From NCBI GenBank assembly GCA_951813545.1, contig CATOTL010000001.1:124001-188000 (forward strand): a stretch of 64,000 nucleotides of DNA, in the 5' to 3' direction. A program made the position numbers and the translations under genes. Under the pieces are notes generated by a model. That model had not been told where the DNA came from. It did no database searches and saw only the letters and a program-made list of their open reading frames with translations. This document shows, piece by piece, positions 43,525 through 53,179 of this stretch (position 1 is the first letter of the stretch; each line of letters opens with the position of its first letter). The DNA comes from an uncultured Poribacteria bacterium (GTDB lineage: Bacteria; Poribacteria; WGA-4E; WGA-3G).

Positions 43525-45674
43525 TGCCGAAACGAATGCCAACACAAACATCAGCGAGCAATGAAGCGACTGATCTGGATGATGTCCTTGAGGAAGCACC
43601 TAAGAAACGCAACTGGACAACGATTTTCACAAGCATGAATCCGCTACGCGCTAAGTTTTGGAAATCATTGGATAGAAATGGTTGGGATACGCTTGAAGGA
43701 CTCTACGAGGTAATCCGCTTCTATCGTGAACCGACAGGAGAAGAGTGGTGGCAAGACGTGCAAAAAGGTAAGGAAAAAGGTAAGAGTTTCGAGGAAGCAC
43801 AGAGAGATGCCTCGAGGTTCAAATGGCAAATACCGGCAGTCCTGCCAGTAGCGCTTCAGATCGCCAAAGAGATTGCGTTAAGGGATGAGACGCCTGTCTT
43901 TGATGAAATCCTTGATTACGCGAAAAAGACAACCGGAGTTGGTGCTCTTTTCGGTGATGAAGCCGCAAAACAGGAGTTCTACAAACTCGTCGAGGAAGAC
44001 CCGTTTGCTTTCTGGGGCTGGGTACTCCCTATCATTGGACAGATGAAGAAGGCAAAGCTCGCGGGAACATTAGGTAAAATCACACGTGGCATAGGCAAGG
44101 GTGCTGATATCGTTGATATATCGCTCGTTGACGGTACTTCTGCTCTAACTGAAAGTCTATCCAAATATAAGAATCTGAGACCTCCACCCGATACGTCTAA
44201 GGTGCCGATTGAGGTGAAATACGGCAAAAATATGGAAACTGGTGAAGCGTTGAAGTCCGCTGTAACACATGAAGAGATGACAAAACGCGTTGATCTTGAT
44301 GCCAAAGATGTTCCGCCTTATCGCGATGGGCTTACTGAGCAGGCAGAAGGCCCGGATTCCACTGTTATGAAACAGCGGTATGATAAGACAAAGGAGGCGA
44401 CCCTACAGAAATACGATGAGATTCTCACCAATGTCGATCAAAGATCGTGGAGCATTGAATCCTTTGATATCAACAAGGCAAGTGACGCGCTCCTTGAGGC
44501 TTATGAATTGCAGCTGTATGGACATCCGAGCCGATTCAAAAAGGCTTATGACACATTTGATCCTGAGTTTGTCAAGCCCCTAAAATTAGGTGATGATTTC
44601 GAGTTGCTTGCGAAGACCAGTGCTTTGTTAAATGAGCTGAGAACCACACGGATTTCTGAACGCGTGAGCGACCTCGAAGTTGAGATTATTGACAACACAC
44701 TCTCCCAAACATTTGATGAGATTGCTGGTACGACAAAAGATAGACTATTGACGATTGATGATATAGATGCACTTCGTTTCCGTTTCCGCAAGAGAGTGAA
44801 AGATGCACTACAGAAAGAAGGGTTATACGAGACGGGGTTTAGCGACCTCGTACAGAAAATCTATGCAACGTTGACGGAAGACCTCTACGATCTCATCGAG
44901 AACGAAGTAAAATTCGCGTCTGATAAATTCCCAAAGAATTTTATCGACGAAGTCACACAAGCGAAAGCAGACTACCAACGAATCATTGCGCTCGGAGATT
45001 CCGCAGCTGCGAAGTTGATACGCAAGCACTATGATGCACCGCATAAACTCGTAACGCATATCCTCAACGGCAAGTCCACACGCAAGAGTATCGAGGATAT
45101 GAAGGCACTCCTCGGAGATGAGATGTGGGGGCAACTCCAAGCAGGATTCTTACAACGGCTCTTTGATGCTTCTGGAAGAAAAAAGGAATTTTCATGGGAC
45201 GGTCTCAAACGCAAGATTGAAAGCATCAACGCGAGTGACGAAAATCGGCTACGTCTTATCTTTGGTGATGAAAGGGCGAGGGAACTCGCGGAGTTCGGGG
45301 AATGGTCGGCGAAATTCGCACCGGAAGCAGCCTCGTCGAAAGGCACACCGATGAAGTTCATCAATAAACTCGTTGAGGAAGACAAACTCCCGGATTTACT
45401 TCATCGGCTTGTGAACATCGTAGATTTCGGAGATGCCGGAATTAAACCGAAGGCTGTTTCTGTTACAACTGCCGCTGTTATATCTGTTGGTGAAAAACTA
45501 TGGACAGAGTACTTAGAGTCGGAGGAGGGACGCAGGATGCTCAAAGGTCGCCAATGGAAAGTTGCTACCAAGGATGATGAGGTTATTACGATTACACCCG
45601 ATGATTTCGTTGAAGCGATCGAACGGCTGAAGACACGAGAACAATCACGAGTGCCGAAACGTACAAGCGGTTAG
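43524..45674 (+). CDS. Large internal virion protein
   Basis: 716 residues, helical and charged. FAFWGWVLPIIGQMKKAKLAG and nearby IPAVLPVALQIAKEIA are the only hydrophobic stretches. Start overlaps the previous stop (TAATG). The position as the last and largest of three overlapping genes resembles the ejection-protein cluster of short-tailed phages. I see no enzymatic motif. Confidence 0.5.
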   Translation: MPKRMPTQTSASNEATDLDDVLEEAPKKRNWTTIFTSMNPLRAKFWKSLDRNGWDTLEGLYEVIRFYREPTGEEWWQDVQKGKEKGKSFEEAQRDASRFKWQIPAVLPVALQIAKEIALRDETPVFDEILDYAKKTTGVGALFGDEAAKQEFYKLVEEDPFAFWGWVLPIIGQMKKAKLAGTLGKITRGIGKGADIVDISLVDGTSALTESLSKYKNLRPPPDTSKVPIEVKYGKNMETGEALKSAVTHEEMTKRVDLDAKDVPPYRDGLTEQAEGPDSTVMKQRYDKTKEATLQKYDEILTNVDQRSWSIESFDINKASDALLEAYELQLYGHPSRFKKAYDTFDPEFVKPLKLGDDFELLAKTSALLNELRTTRISERVSDLEVEIIDNTLSQTFDEIAGTTKDRLLTIDDIDALRFRFRKRVKDALQKEGLYETGFSDLVQKIYATLTEDLYDLIENEVKFASDKFPKNFIDEVTQAKADYQRIIALGDSAAAKLIRKHYDAPHKLVTHILNGKSTRKSIEDMKALLGDEMWGQLQAGFLQRLFDASGRKKEFSWDGLKRKIESINASDENRLRLIFGDERARELAEFGEWSAKFAPEAASSKGTPMKFINKLVEEDKLPDLLHRLVNIVDFGDAGIKPKAVSVTTAAVISVGEKLWTEYLESEEGRRMLKGRQWKVATKDDEVITITPDDFVEAIERLKTREQSRVPKRTSG

Positions 45675-45755
45675 AAAAAGCAGCAACGGAAGTCAACGAT
45701 TGGCGGTGGTCCCCCGATGCGTCTGATACCTTTCGTGCGTTAGGAGTGAGCAAAT

Positions 45756-46331
45756 GTGGGTAAGAAAATCAAAACGACTGTCGAAGACAAGCACTGGTTC
45801 GCGGAGCGATGCGGTGAACTCCTTGTCCGAGAATTCAGGGCGAATATCTCGCTCCTCATCGACGAGGCACTCGACAGACACGGAAAGGAAGACACCTCCG
45901 AAAATCGCACCGCAATTACGCAGGCATATCGGACCGCAAATCCGAACCATAATTTGTTTGCAGAGACGAAATATGAGACGTGTTATGAAACAGGTGCTTC
46001 AAAAAATAGGGCAAAACAGGGCAATATTGCGAGCTACGTCGCAATTGACCGGGAAGTCAAGCTGCACAGGGTCCGAAGCGAGCTTGTGCGACAATTCATG
46101 GAGGGCGAGATTCTTGCCTTAGACGCTGAGCCCGAAATCGTCAAAGAGCTGCTAAAAAGTGTCGTCGCAATCTTCAAATACGGAGAAAAAAATGCACCCG
46201 CACCCCAAGGAGATCATCACGAAGACGGACCTTCAAAACGCGATGCAGATAGCGAAAAAGATGAGCTTAATTCAGCTTTTGACATGGCTGAAGCAGCACT
46301 CGAAACCGTCGGCATCTACGAAGAGGACTAG
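45756..46331 (+). CDS. Probable small terminase subunit
   Basis: 191 residues from GTG (AGGAG nine bases upstream). N-terminal helical region (KHWFAERCGELLVREFRANI), central basic helices (AIDREVKLHRVRSELVRQFM) and an acidic C-terminal tail. It overlaps the large terminase gene by 140 bp in another frame. Assignment rests on position and size; a DNA-binding motif is not clear. Confidence 0.5.
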   Translation: MGKKIKTTVEDKHWFAERCGELLVREFRANISLLIDEALDRHGKEDTSENRTAITQAYRTANPNHNLFAETKYETCYETGASKNRAKQGNIASYVAIDREVKLHRVRSELVRQFMEGEILALDAEPEIVKELLKSVVAIFKYGEKNAPAPQGDHHEDGPSKRDADSEKDELNSAFDMAEAALETVGIYEED

Positions 46332-48006
46332 ACAGATCGCCGCGCTGAGTTTCGCGCATGTCGGTGTCTTCGCCGCCTATTTCGCGACCGAATACATCTC
46401 CTCGAAGTTCGGCAAGCATCACGACCCGCTCTTCCGTTCGATGGACAGAGCGGATAAAGGCAAGCAGCTGAACGTCCTTGCCCCGCGTGGGAGCGCGAAA
46501 AGCACCTGTATGGCGGTCATCTATCCGTTGCATTGCGTCTATTTCAAATGGGCGTATGAACTGATGGGGATCGAACCTTACAACTTCATCATCATCGTCT
46601 CGAAGTCACACACGATGGCACAGATGCGGATTCGCGACATCAAGCGGAAGATGGAGACCGACACCCGATTCAACGACCTTGTAGGGAACCAGACGTGGGG
46701 CGAAAAAACACTGATAACAGAAAACGATGTTATGCTTGTCCCGAAATCGCGAGGGAGCCAGATCCGCGGCTCGTTATTCGGTGCGAAACGTCCCGACCTC
46801 ATCATTAGCGACGACCTCGACGACCCGGAGACCGTCCGCAACCCCGATGTTCGGGAGAAGGATCAGCTCTGGTTCGACTCGGATTTCATTCGTGCGGGAC
46901 GACCCGACGGCAAGACGAACTTCATCAATATCGATACCGTGAAGCACGCCGAAAGCACCGCCAACCTGCTCCGACAACGCTCCGGCTGGAACACGCAATT
47001 CTTTCAGGCGATCGAGCACCCCGCAGACCTCTGGCACCCGACAGCGGAACCGCTTTGGCGTGAGTGGGAGAAACTTTATACGAACATGGACCTTGAGGAG
47101 ACCGAACGGCACGCACAGGCACAGGCATTCTTCTCTGAGAATGAGGAAGCGATGATGGCAGATGTCAAGGAACTCTGGCGTGCAGTCATCACCTACCTCG
47201 ACATCCGTAAGGAGATCTGCGATGTCGGTTATTACCCGGTACTGCGGGAACTCCAGAACTCAACGCACGATCCGAGTCAATCACTTTTCGATATGCAGTC
47301 TGCGATCCGTTTCGAGAAGACAGCTGAAGGGTTCCTCCGCTCGGACAAGCGGCTGATTCGGTGGCAGGAGATGGCGGGTGCGACGGTCTTTCTGGACTGG
47401 GCTGGCGGTAAAGACATCGCCGATAACGCCTTCGCCGCCGTCGTTTCGGTGATCTGGGTGCCGCTCGCTGGGAGCCGCACCGATAAAGTCGATTCGCTGA
47501 TGGACGGTGTCCACGGCTACGTCTTCAGTACTGACCTCAAGCGTGCCGGTGCGACGGAGCAGATAGCGATGTGTTTCGATGCCATCCACAAGCTCCGAGC
47601 TGAGATCCGGAACCCCGATCTCAGAATCCGGTTGGGGGTCGAAGGCTTTGTTCAGGATACATGGAAAGCACAGAAACAGGTGATTGAGCGCGATTTCCGC
47701 GCCCAACGCGAGGCACGCAACCTACGCGACGCACCCGTTCTTGAGTTCTTGACGCGGCACCGCAACAAGTTTGAACGCATTGACGCGCTCCAGCCGATTA
47801 TTCGGAACGGTTGGCTCTCGTTTGGGAAGGGGTTATCGTCGGAGTTCATGAAACAGATGTCGCTCTATCCGACCAGCGACTTTCTTGATGGACCCGATGC
47901 CCTTGAAGGTGCGTGTCAACTCCGAATTTCGAGATTTGAATCCGAACGTAAGGAACGGACAGAACGCATCAAACAACGCAATCAAAATTTCAAGGTGAGG
48001 GTTTAA
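46192..48006 (+). CDS. terL: Terminase large subunit
   Basis: About 604 residues from ATG 46192 (GGAG six to seven bases upstream; a start at 46159 lacks it). NVLAPRGSAKSTCMAVIYPL is the Walker A loop, RPDLIISDDLDDPETV the Walker B with catalytic acids, and ATVFLDWAGGKDIADNAFAA the first acidic motif of the RNase H-like nuclease. The order ATPase then nuclease and the length agree with TerL proteins that package DNA into proheads. Confidence 0.9.
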   Translation: MHPHPKEIITKTDLQNAMQIAKKMSLIQLLTWLKQHSKPSASTKRTRQIAALSFAHVGVFAAYFATEYISSKFGKHHDPLFRSMDRADKGKQLNVLAPRGSAKSTCMAVIYPLHCVYFKWAYELMGIEPYNFIIIVSKSHTMAQMRIRDIKRKMETDTRFNDLVGNQTWGEKTLITENDVMLVPKSRGSQIRGSLFGAKRPDLIISDDLDDPETVRNPDVREKDQLWFDSDFIRAGRPDGKTNFINIDTVKHAESTANLLRQRSGWNTQFFQAIEHPADLWHPTAEPLWREWEKLYTNMDLEETERHAQAQAFFSENEEAMMADVKELWRAVITYLDIRKEICDVGYYPVLRELQNSTHDPSQSLFDMQSAIRFEKTAEGFLRSDKRLIRWQEMAGATVFLDWAGGKDIADNAFAAVVSVIWVPLAGSRTDKVDSLMDGVHGYVFSTDLKRAGATEQIAMCFDAIHKLRAEIRNPDLRIRLGVEGFVQDTWKAQKQVIERDFRAQREARNLRDAPVLEFLTRHRNKFERIDALQPIIRNGWLSFGKGLSSEFMKQMSLYPTSDFLDGPDALEGACQLRISRFESERKERTERIKQRNQNFKVRV

Positions 48007-48085
48007 CCTACGCGTAACGTAAGTTCAACCTAGGGATTTAGAGGATCCGGCCATGGTATGTTAGTCTATCGCAGATTTGCTTATA

Positions 48086-48738
48086 GATGTCTACGGCACG
48101 CCAGCGGCGTGCTATGTCTATAGAAAACGGGGGGCACAAGATCTCGCACGCCAGCGGCTTGCTATGTGTTGAAACACATACCGATCCGCTGGAGCGGAAA
48201 GGTCTCTTTGTATGGTTGCTATAGACATATTGCTCCTCTGGAGCAAAGAGGTCTCTTTACAGATAAAGGCTTCTTCACGCCAGCGGCTTGCTATGTGTTG
48301 AACTACATACCGCTCCGCTGGAGCGGAAATGTCTCTTTATATGGTTGCTATAGACATATTGCTCCTCTGGAGCAAAGAGGTCTCTTTACAGATAAAGGCT
48401 TCTTCACGCCAGCGGCTTGCTATGTCTATAGAAAACGGGATGCACAAGATCTCGCACGCCAGCGGCGTGCTATGTGTTGAAACACATACCGCTCCGCTGG
48501 AGCGGAAAGGTCTCTTTGTATGATTGCTATAGACATATTGCTCCTCTGGAGCAAAGAGGTCTCTTTACAGATAAAGGCTTCTTCACGCCAGCGGCTTGCT
48601 ATGTCTATAGAAAACGGGATGCACAAGATCTCGCACGCCAGCGGCGTGCTATGTGTTGAAACACATACCGCTCCGCTGGAGCGGAAAGGTCTCTTTGTAT
48701 GGTTGCTATAGACATATTGCTCCTCTGGAGCAAAGTTA
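48086..48738. repeat. Large REP-like palindrome array
   Basis: Four main units built of CACGCCAGCGGCKTGCTATG, CCGCTCCGCTGGAGCGGAAA, CTATAGACATATTGCTCCTC and a TCTCTTTACAGATAAAGGC spacer, with periods of 129 and 179 bp. The 179-bp unit has an extra TCTATAGAAAACGGG block. It separates terL from the portal leader array. Confidence 0.9.
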
Positions 48739-48745
48739 TACCCTT

Positions 48746-49291
48746 GGGTAAGGAAACTTCACATACAGCAATCCCGAACGAACCGCAAGGTAAAGTAGAA
48801 AACGGAAAGGAAACTTCATATACAGCAATCCCGAACGAACCGCAAGGTAAAGTAGAAAACGGAAAGGAAACTTCACATACAGCAATCCCGAACGAACCGC
48901 AAGGTAAAGTAGAAAACGGAAAGGAAACTTCATATACAGCAATCCCGAACGAACCGCAAGGTAAATTAAAAAAACGTAAGTCCAAGCATCGCGCCGGACT
49001 GGATAGACGGAAAGGAAACTTCATATACAGCAATCCCGAACGAACCGCAAGGTAAAGTAGAAAACGGAAAGGAAACTTCACATACAGCAATCCCGAACGA
49101 ACCGCAAGGTAAAGTAGAAAACGGAAAGGAAACTTCACATACAGCAATCCCGAACGAACCGCAAGGTAAATTAAAAAAACGTAAGTCCAAGCATCGCGCC
49201 GGACTGGATAGACGGAGCGGGACGTTCTTCCCAAAACCCACCTGAACGATCCGCAAGGAAAATTAGAAATTAGAAAAGGTAAATTAAAAAC
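48746..49291 (+). repeat. Nested leader array III
   Basis: 57-bp units (starts 48750, 48807, 48864, 48921; then 49012, 49069, 49126) repeat only the 3' part, AAGGAAACTTCAYATACAGC...GAACGAACCGCAAGGTAAA. Two full units carry the hairpin AGTCC-AAGCATCGCGCC-GGACT (about 48979-49000 and 49184-49206). The last one ends in two AAGG sites before ATG 49292. Confidence 0.9.
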
Positions 49292-50884
49292 ATGAACTCT
49301 CTACTGCAGCTTCGAGACGAAGCATTTTCAGAATCAGCAAGAGCACACACTCGGCTCCAACACGAACTCGCCGTATTCCGCAACGAAGGCTACAGCGAAG
49401 GCACCCGTGTCGGTGCATCCTACGCACTCGTCGAGGAATCGCTCCTGCCGCAGATTTCGACAGGATGTCTCCGTCTGATACCGGCGTTCCGAGCGCAGAT
49501 CTCGAAAATACACATCGAACCCGATGCGAAGGTGCCTTCGATTGAAGAGCTTCTCTTCACGGAAGGTCTTGAGAATTGGAACGCCATGTATGAAGAGGTC
49601 GATGACGAGGGCGGACGGATGCGGTCGAATATCTATTGGAACCTCATCTGCGGGAACGCAGTCTCGAAAATCCGGTGGGACCCCATCAAAAAACTCGTCC
49701 GATCAGAATCCATCAACCCGACGAGTTTCGCACCCGATCCGGCGTGTACACAGTCGAACCTTTCGGATGCCAGCTACGTCGTCCATCGGAACTACCACAA
49801 CCGACGATACATGCAGAAGCATTACCCCGACTGGTCGCCACCTACGCTCGCGTGGAACGAATCCTCCGATTACTCGCACCGCCGTCCCGACTCGCGGCAC
49901 CGCGTCGACGAAATCTGGATGCACCGCGACGTGGCGGAGGATTGCGGCATCTCGGTGAAAGACACGAAACGCGACATCATCCTCGTCAAACTCATCGACG
50001 ATACCCTCTATAAAGCACAAGGCAGTCCTTATTGGTATCCCGGCTTCCCGTTCTCGCATTGGCGGAACTTCGTCGATCTGCTTGAGGAGGGCAAACCGCA
50101 CGGGTTCTGGGGCTACGGCTACGGGACACTCGCATGGCCCCAACAGAAGATGCTCGATGAGTTCATCTCTAACTTTATCCTGATTCTACGGAATCTCGGT
50201 GTCGGTCGGTTCATCGCCAAGGACGGTGCCATTGACGAGGACCAGATCTCGCCACTCCAAGGTGCGATCCTCCGCATCAACGAAGGCTTCGAGATCGGCG
50301 ATCTGCAGCACCTGCCCCCGGAAATCGTGCCACCGGTGCTCATTGAGTTCATCCAGTTCATCTCAGGTATCATGAAGGACATCATGCCGTCGCTCTCCGA
50401 TGTGTTCTCAGGCGATACGCCTTATGGCGGTGCGTCCGGACGTGCGGTCGCCTCACTGCAATATGCGAATTTCAGCCAACTCTCCGACAACATCCGAGAG
50501 ATGAACGAGTTCCGACTGCGGCGGATGCGGATCAAAATCGCCTTGCTCCAGCAGTTCGCACGCCGTCCGCTGAGACGGCATCTCTGGAGGGGAGGCCTCG
50601 ATATGCAAGATCCGTTCCCGGAAGAGGCGCGGCATATCGGGTTCCGGCTCAGCATGCCCGACTTGACAGCGTTGCCAAACACGCCTGCTGGGAAACTCCA
50701 GATGTTGCAAGTGCTTGCGTCGCTCGGTCTCCAACCGAAGAACCCGCTCGAAATCCTCGGATTGACGAAGGGTTACGGCTGGACAGGCGAAGATTTTCAG
50801 ATGACCGTCCCACCCTTCGCCGGAGGTCCTCTCGACGAAGAGGTCGCGTCCGGACAAGAGGTATCCATGAGCGCAGAACGCTAA
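49292..50884 (+). CDS. Portal protein
   Basis: 530 residues. Helix-rich protein with the layout of P22-type portals: an N-terminal wing (YALVEESLLPQISTG, IYWNLICGNAVSKIRWDPIK), a central PFSHWRNFVDLLEEGKPHGFWGYG region typical of the portal clip/stem approach, and a long C-terminal helix (IREMNEFRLRRMRIKIALLQ). It follows terL and precedes a scaffold-like gene, which is the usual order. No catalytic motif is expected. Confidence 0.8.
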   Translation: MNSLLQLRDEAFSESARAHTRLQHELAVFRNEGYSEGTRVGASYALVEESLLPQISTGCLRLIPAFRAQISKIHIEPDAKVPSIEELLFTEGLENWNAMYEEVDDEGGRMRSNIYWNLICGNAVSKIRWDPIKKLVRSESINPTSFAPDPACTQSNLSDASYVVHRNYHNRRYMQKHYPDWSPPTLAWNESSDYSHRRPDSRHRVDEIWMHRDVAEDCGISVKDTKRDIILVKLIDDTLYKAQGSPYWYPGFPFSHWRNFVDLLEEGKPHGFWGYGYGTLAWPQQKMLDEFISNFILILRNLGVGRFIAKDGAIDEDQISPLQGAILRINEGFEIGDLQHLPPEIVPPVLIEFIQFISGIMKDIMPSLSDVFSGDTPYGGASGRAVASLQYANFSQLSDNIREMNEFRLRRMRIKIALLQQFARRPLRRHLWRGGLDMQDPFPEEARHIGFRLSMPDLTALPNTPAGKLQMLQVLASLGLQPKNPLEILGLTKGYGWTGEDFQMTVPPFAGGPLDEEVASGQEVSMSAER

Positions 50885-50970
50885 TAAACTTCCCATCGCG
50901 GTAGGTGCGGTTTCTAACCGCACCAGCACATTGTAAGGGTAGGTCTTGTGCCTGCCCAAAGAGGAATCCT

Positions 50971-51375
50971 ATGAATCCAAAAACAATATGCCTCGATTTC
51001 GACGGCGTTATTCACCGATACGATAGTGGGTGGGAGGGCGCGGACCAAATATCCGATCTACCCGTAGAAGGTGCCATTGAAGGGCTACACAGGCTGTGCG
51101 ATGACCCCGAAATAGAGGTCGTCATCCATAGCGCGAGATCCGCGCAACCCGGTGGCATCACAGCGATGAAAGAGTGGCTGGAATACTGGGAAGGCGTATG
51201 GCGAGAACACAACCATATCGCGCTAACCGACGGAAGGTGGCTAACAGAACGCTGTCAATTCCCGAAAAACAAACCCGCTGCGATAGTCTATATCAACGAC
51301 AGAGGCATCAACTTTGACGGCGATTGGTCGCAGATAACAACCGAGCTAAAAAACTACAAGCCATGGAATCAATAG
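50971..51375 (+). CDS. HAD-like phosphatase
   Basis: 134 residues from ATG 50971 (AGAGGA upstream). ICLDFDGVIHRYDSGW has the DxDGV nucleophile motif, VVIHSARSAQPGG the motif II serine, and VYINDRGINFDGDW the late acidic motif. Small cap-less HAD proteins of this type occur in phages. Possibly a nucleotide or end phosphatase. Confidence 0.75.
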   Translation: MNPKTICLDFDGVIHRYDSGWEGADQISDLPVEGAIEGLHRLCDDPEIEVVIHSARSAQPGGITAMKEWLEYWEGVWREHNHIALTDGRWLTERCQFPKNKPAAIVYINDRGINFDGDWSQITTELKNYKPWNQ

Positions 51376-51504
51376 CAGTCAGAAAATTAGCCATCGGCTC
51401 TCGGCTATCAGCCATTCTTGCGAACGCCCTGACGGCTGACTGCCACTAAAAAATGGAGGCGGGCTTCCCTTCCAGCCCGAAAGTGAAGGATAATACTTAA
51501 CAAT

Positions 51505-51524
51505 CCCAAGCATTTATGCTTGGG
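51505..51524. repeat. Hairpin at TnpB element left side
   Basis: Perfect inverted repeat CCCAAGCAT-TT-ATGCTTGGG, in the place expected for an IS200/IS605-type left-end hairpin. A second hairpin, GTAGTC-GCAA-GACTAC, is at about 51624-51639. Confidence 0.55.
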
Positions 51525-51563
51525 TCAAATCAAGTAGTGTTCGTTCTGGTATAAAAAAAGATT

Positions 51564-51592
51564 TGACATTTAGGGGATAAGGTGGTATAAGT
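51564..51592 (+). promoter_or_regulatory. Promoter upstream of tnpB
   Basis: TTGACA (51564-51569), 17-bp spacer, TATAAG (51587-51592): close to the sigma-70 consensus, 100 bp before the tnpB start. Confidence 0.65.
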
Positions 51593-51691
51593 ATAGTATC
51601 TCGTAGACAGGCATGACAAGCGTAGTCGCAAGACTACGTGCCTGTCTCCCACTTGTCAGGGGATAAGATACGAGATGCGAGATATACCCAA

Positions 51692-52768
51692 ATGGCACTT
51701 AATTCACATAAGATAGCATTAGACGTAACCGACGAGCAACGCGTATGGTTTTCCCAACAATGTGGTTATGCTCGTTTTGCGTATAATTGTGCGTTATCAG
51801 ATTACAAGAATGACCCGCAGCATTGGCAAGAGTTGAATAAGCGATTCAATATAGCAAAGCGTGATATTGACTGGACACGGGGCATGGATCAGCGTGCTGC
51901 GTTGTTTGGTATCAAGAACTTCGGTGACGCAATAAGTCGTTGGCGTAAGGGTCAAAATAGGTTTCCGAAGCAAAAAAGACGCAGAGATCGCCAATCTTAT
52001 AGCACAGACCCAAGCAGTGTTAGTATAAAAGGTAAACGTATCCGCCTCCCTAAAATAGGTTGGGTAGGCATGTTTGAGAAGTTGAGATTTAAGGGTGAAC
52101 TGATCAAGGTAACAATATCAAGAACAGCACACCGTTGGTTTGTTTCTATAACCATAGATACAGGTAAACCGAAGGCTCCACGAGACACGCGTGGACTCCC
52201 TGTAGTCGGTATAGACGTAGGTATAAACTCACTTGCGACACTTGATAAGGGTAAACAGTATCCTAACCCAAGACCGCTGAAAAGGTATGAACGCAAGCTA
52301 AAGCGTGAGCAACGTAAAATGAGCCGTAAAGTATTTCTATCTAACAACTGGTATAAGCAAAAACGTATAGTAGAACGTATCCACTATAGGATTGCTTGTA
52401 TCAGATTAGACGCACAGCATAAGGCAACGACAGAGATTGTAAATATGGCAAGTGCTATCGGGATAGAAACGCTAAAGGTTACGAACCTACTCAAGAATAA
52501 GAAACTGGCGAAAGCACTCTCTGATTCAGCACTCGGTGGGTTTCTTGCTAAACTCAAGTCTAAAGCAGAAGTGCTTGGGATACCTATTGTAGAAGCACCG
52601 CACTTCTATGCGTCGAGTAAAACCTGTAGTAGTTGTGGACACAAGAAAAAAGAACTCTCATTATCAGAGAGACAGTATCATTGTAGTAGTTGTGGTGTCT
52701 CTATAGACAGAGACCAAAACGCTGCAATAAATCTAAAGAACCTCGCCGTAGGGCATACGGAGAGATAA
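51692..52768 (+). mobile_element. tnpB: TnpB RNA-guided nuclease (IS200/IS605-type), intact
   Basis: About 358 residues from ATG 51692 (MALNSHKIALDVTDEQRVWF); residues before this are not part of the family. RuvC-I VVGIDVGINSLATL (Asp), RuvC-II GIETLKVTNLLKN (Glu), zinc ribbon CSSCGH...CSSCGV and RuvC-III DRDQNAAINL (Asp) are all present, so it should be active. No tnpA is nearby; such elements rely on a transposase in trans. TnpB uses the overlapping right-end RNA as guide. Confidence 0.9.
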
Positions 52769-52860
52769 AACGCTTGTGGAGTTTGTGTAAGACCTTCACA
52801 AGTGGAGGCTACGAACTATGAAACAAGAACGAAAGAATCCCACTCCTTTAGGTGTGGGAG
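52769..52860 (+). ncRNA. Probable omega-RNA / right end of the TnpB element
   Basis: CTTGTGGAG...CTTCACAAGTGG stem, then GGCTACGAACTATGAAAC and the hairpin CCCAC-TCCTTTAGGT-GTGGG (52839-52858). The order follows that after the relic at 20789. The guide would begin immediately after, in the nuclease relic. Confidence 0.5.
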
Positions 52861-53060
52861 AAGTCAAAGACAACGAACTCAACTTAACTGTTTCAAACCC
52901 AACAATCGGCAAATACGCCGGTAGGATCGTCGCTATCGTCAAAGTTGACGGCATGGATGCCGCGCAATACCTCATCGAGAACGGACACGCATTGCCGTAT
53001 GACGGTGGGCGGAAGGTCGAACTCGATTGGGAAAAATTATCCGAAGGCGCAATGCGATGA
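52861..53060 (+). pseudogene. Thermonuclease (SNase-like) C-terminal relic
   Basis: The frame EVKDNELNLTVSNPTIGKYAGRIV (in part) then VKVDGMDAAQYLIENGHALP and YDGGRKVELDW matches the C-terminal third of staphylococcal-nuclease-like proteins (GR...VxxDG, LIExGxAxPYDGG). The N-terminal catalytic region is missing; the TnpB right end abuts it, and no N-terminal part is left upstream of the element. Confidence 0.7.
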
Positions 53061-53084
53061 AAAGTAACGAGTTAAATTATTAGA

Positions 53085-53155
53085 AAAAGACGGGGCCTTC
53101 TCTCGCACGCCAGCGGCGTGCTATGTAAACAAACCGGTCCTATCAAAAAATTAAG
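53085..53155. repeat. Short REP-like segment
   Basis: CACGCCAGCGGCGTGCTATG and AAACCGGTCCTATCAAAAAA, almost the same as the end of the array at 28985-29225. Confidence 0.7.
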
Positions 53156-53179
53156 GAAACCGTGACAAAAACTTTACAC

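Noticed and set aside
48166..48711. Plus-strand frames through the palindrome array
   Set aside because: Residue repeats simply follow the REP-like DNA units in changing frames; periods of 129 and 179 bp are not both multiples of three.
52818..53060. Intact 80-residue gene starting at ATG 52818
   Set aside because: Its first residues lie within the TnpB right-end hairpin, and the rest is only the end of a nuclease; a chance in-frame fusion.
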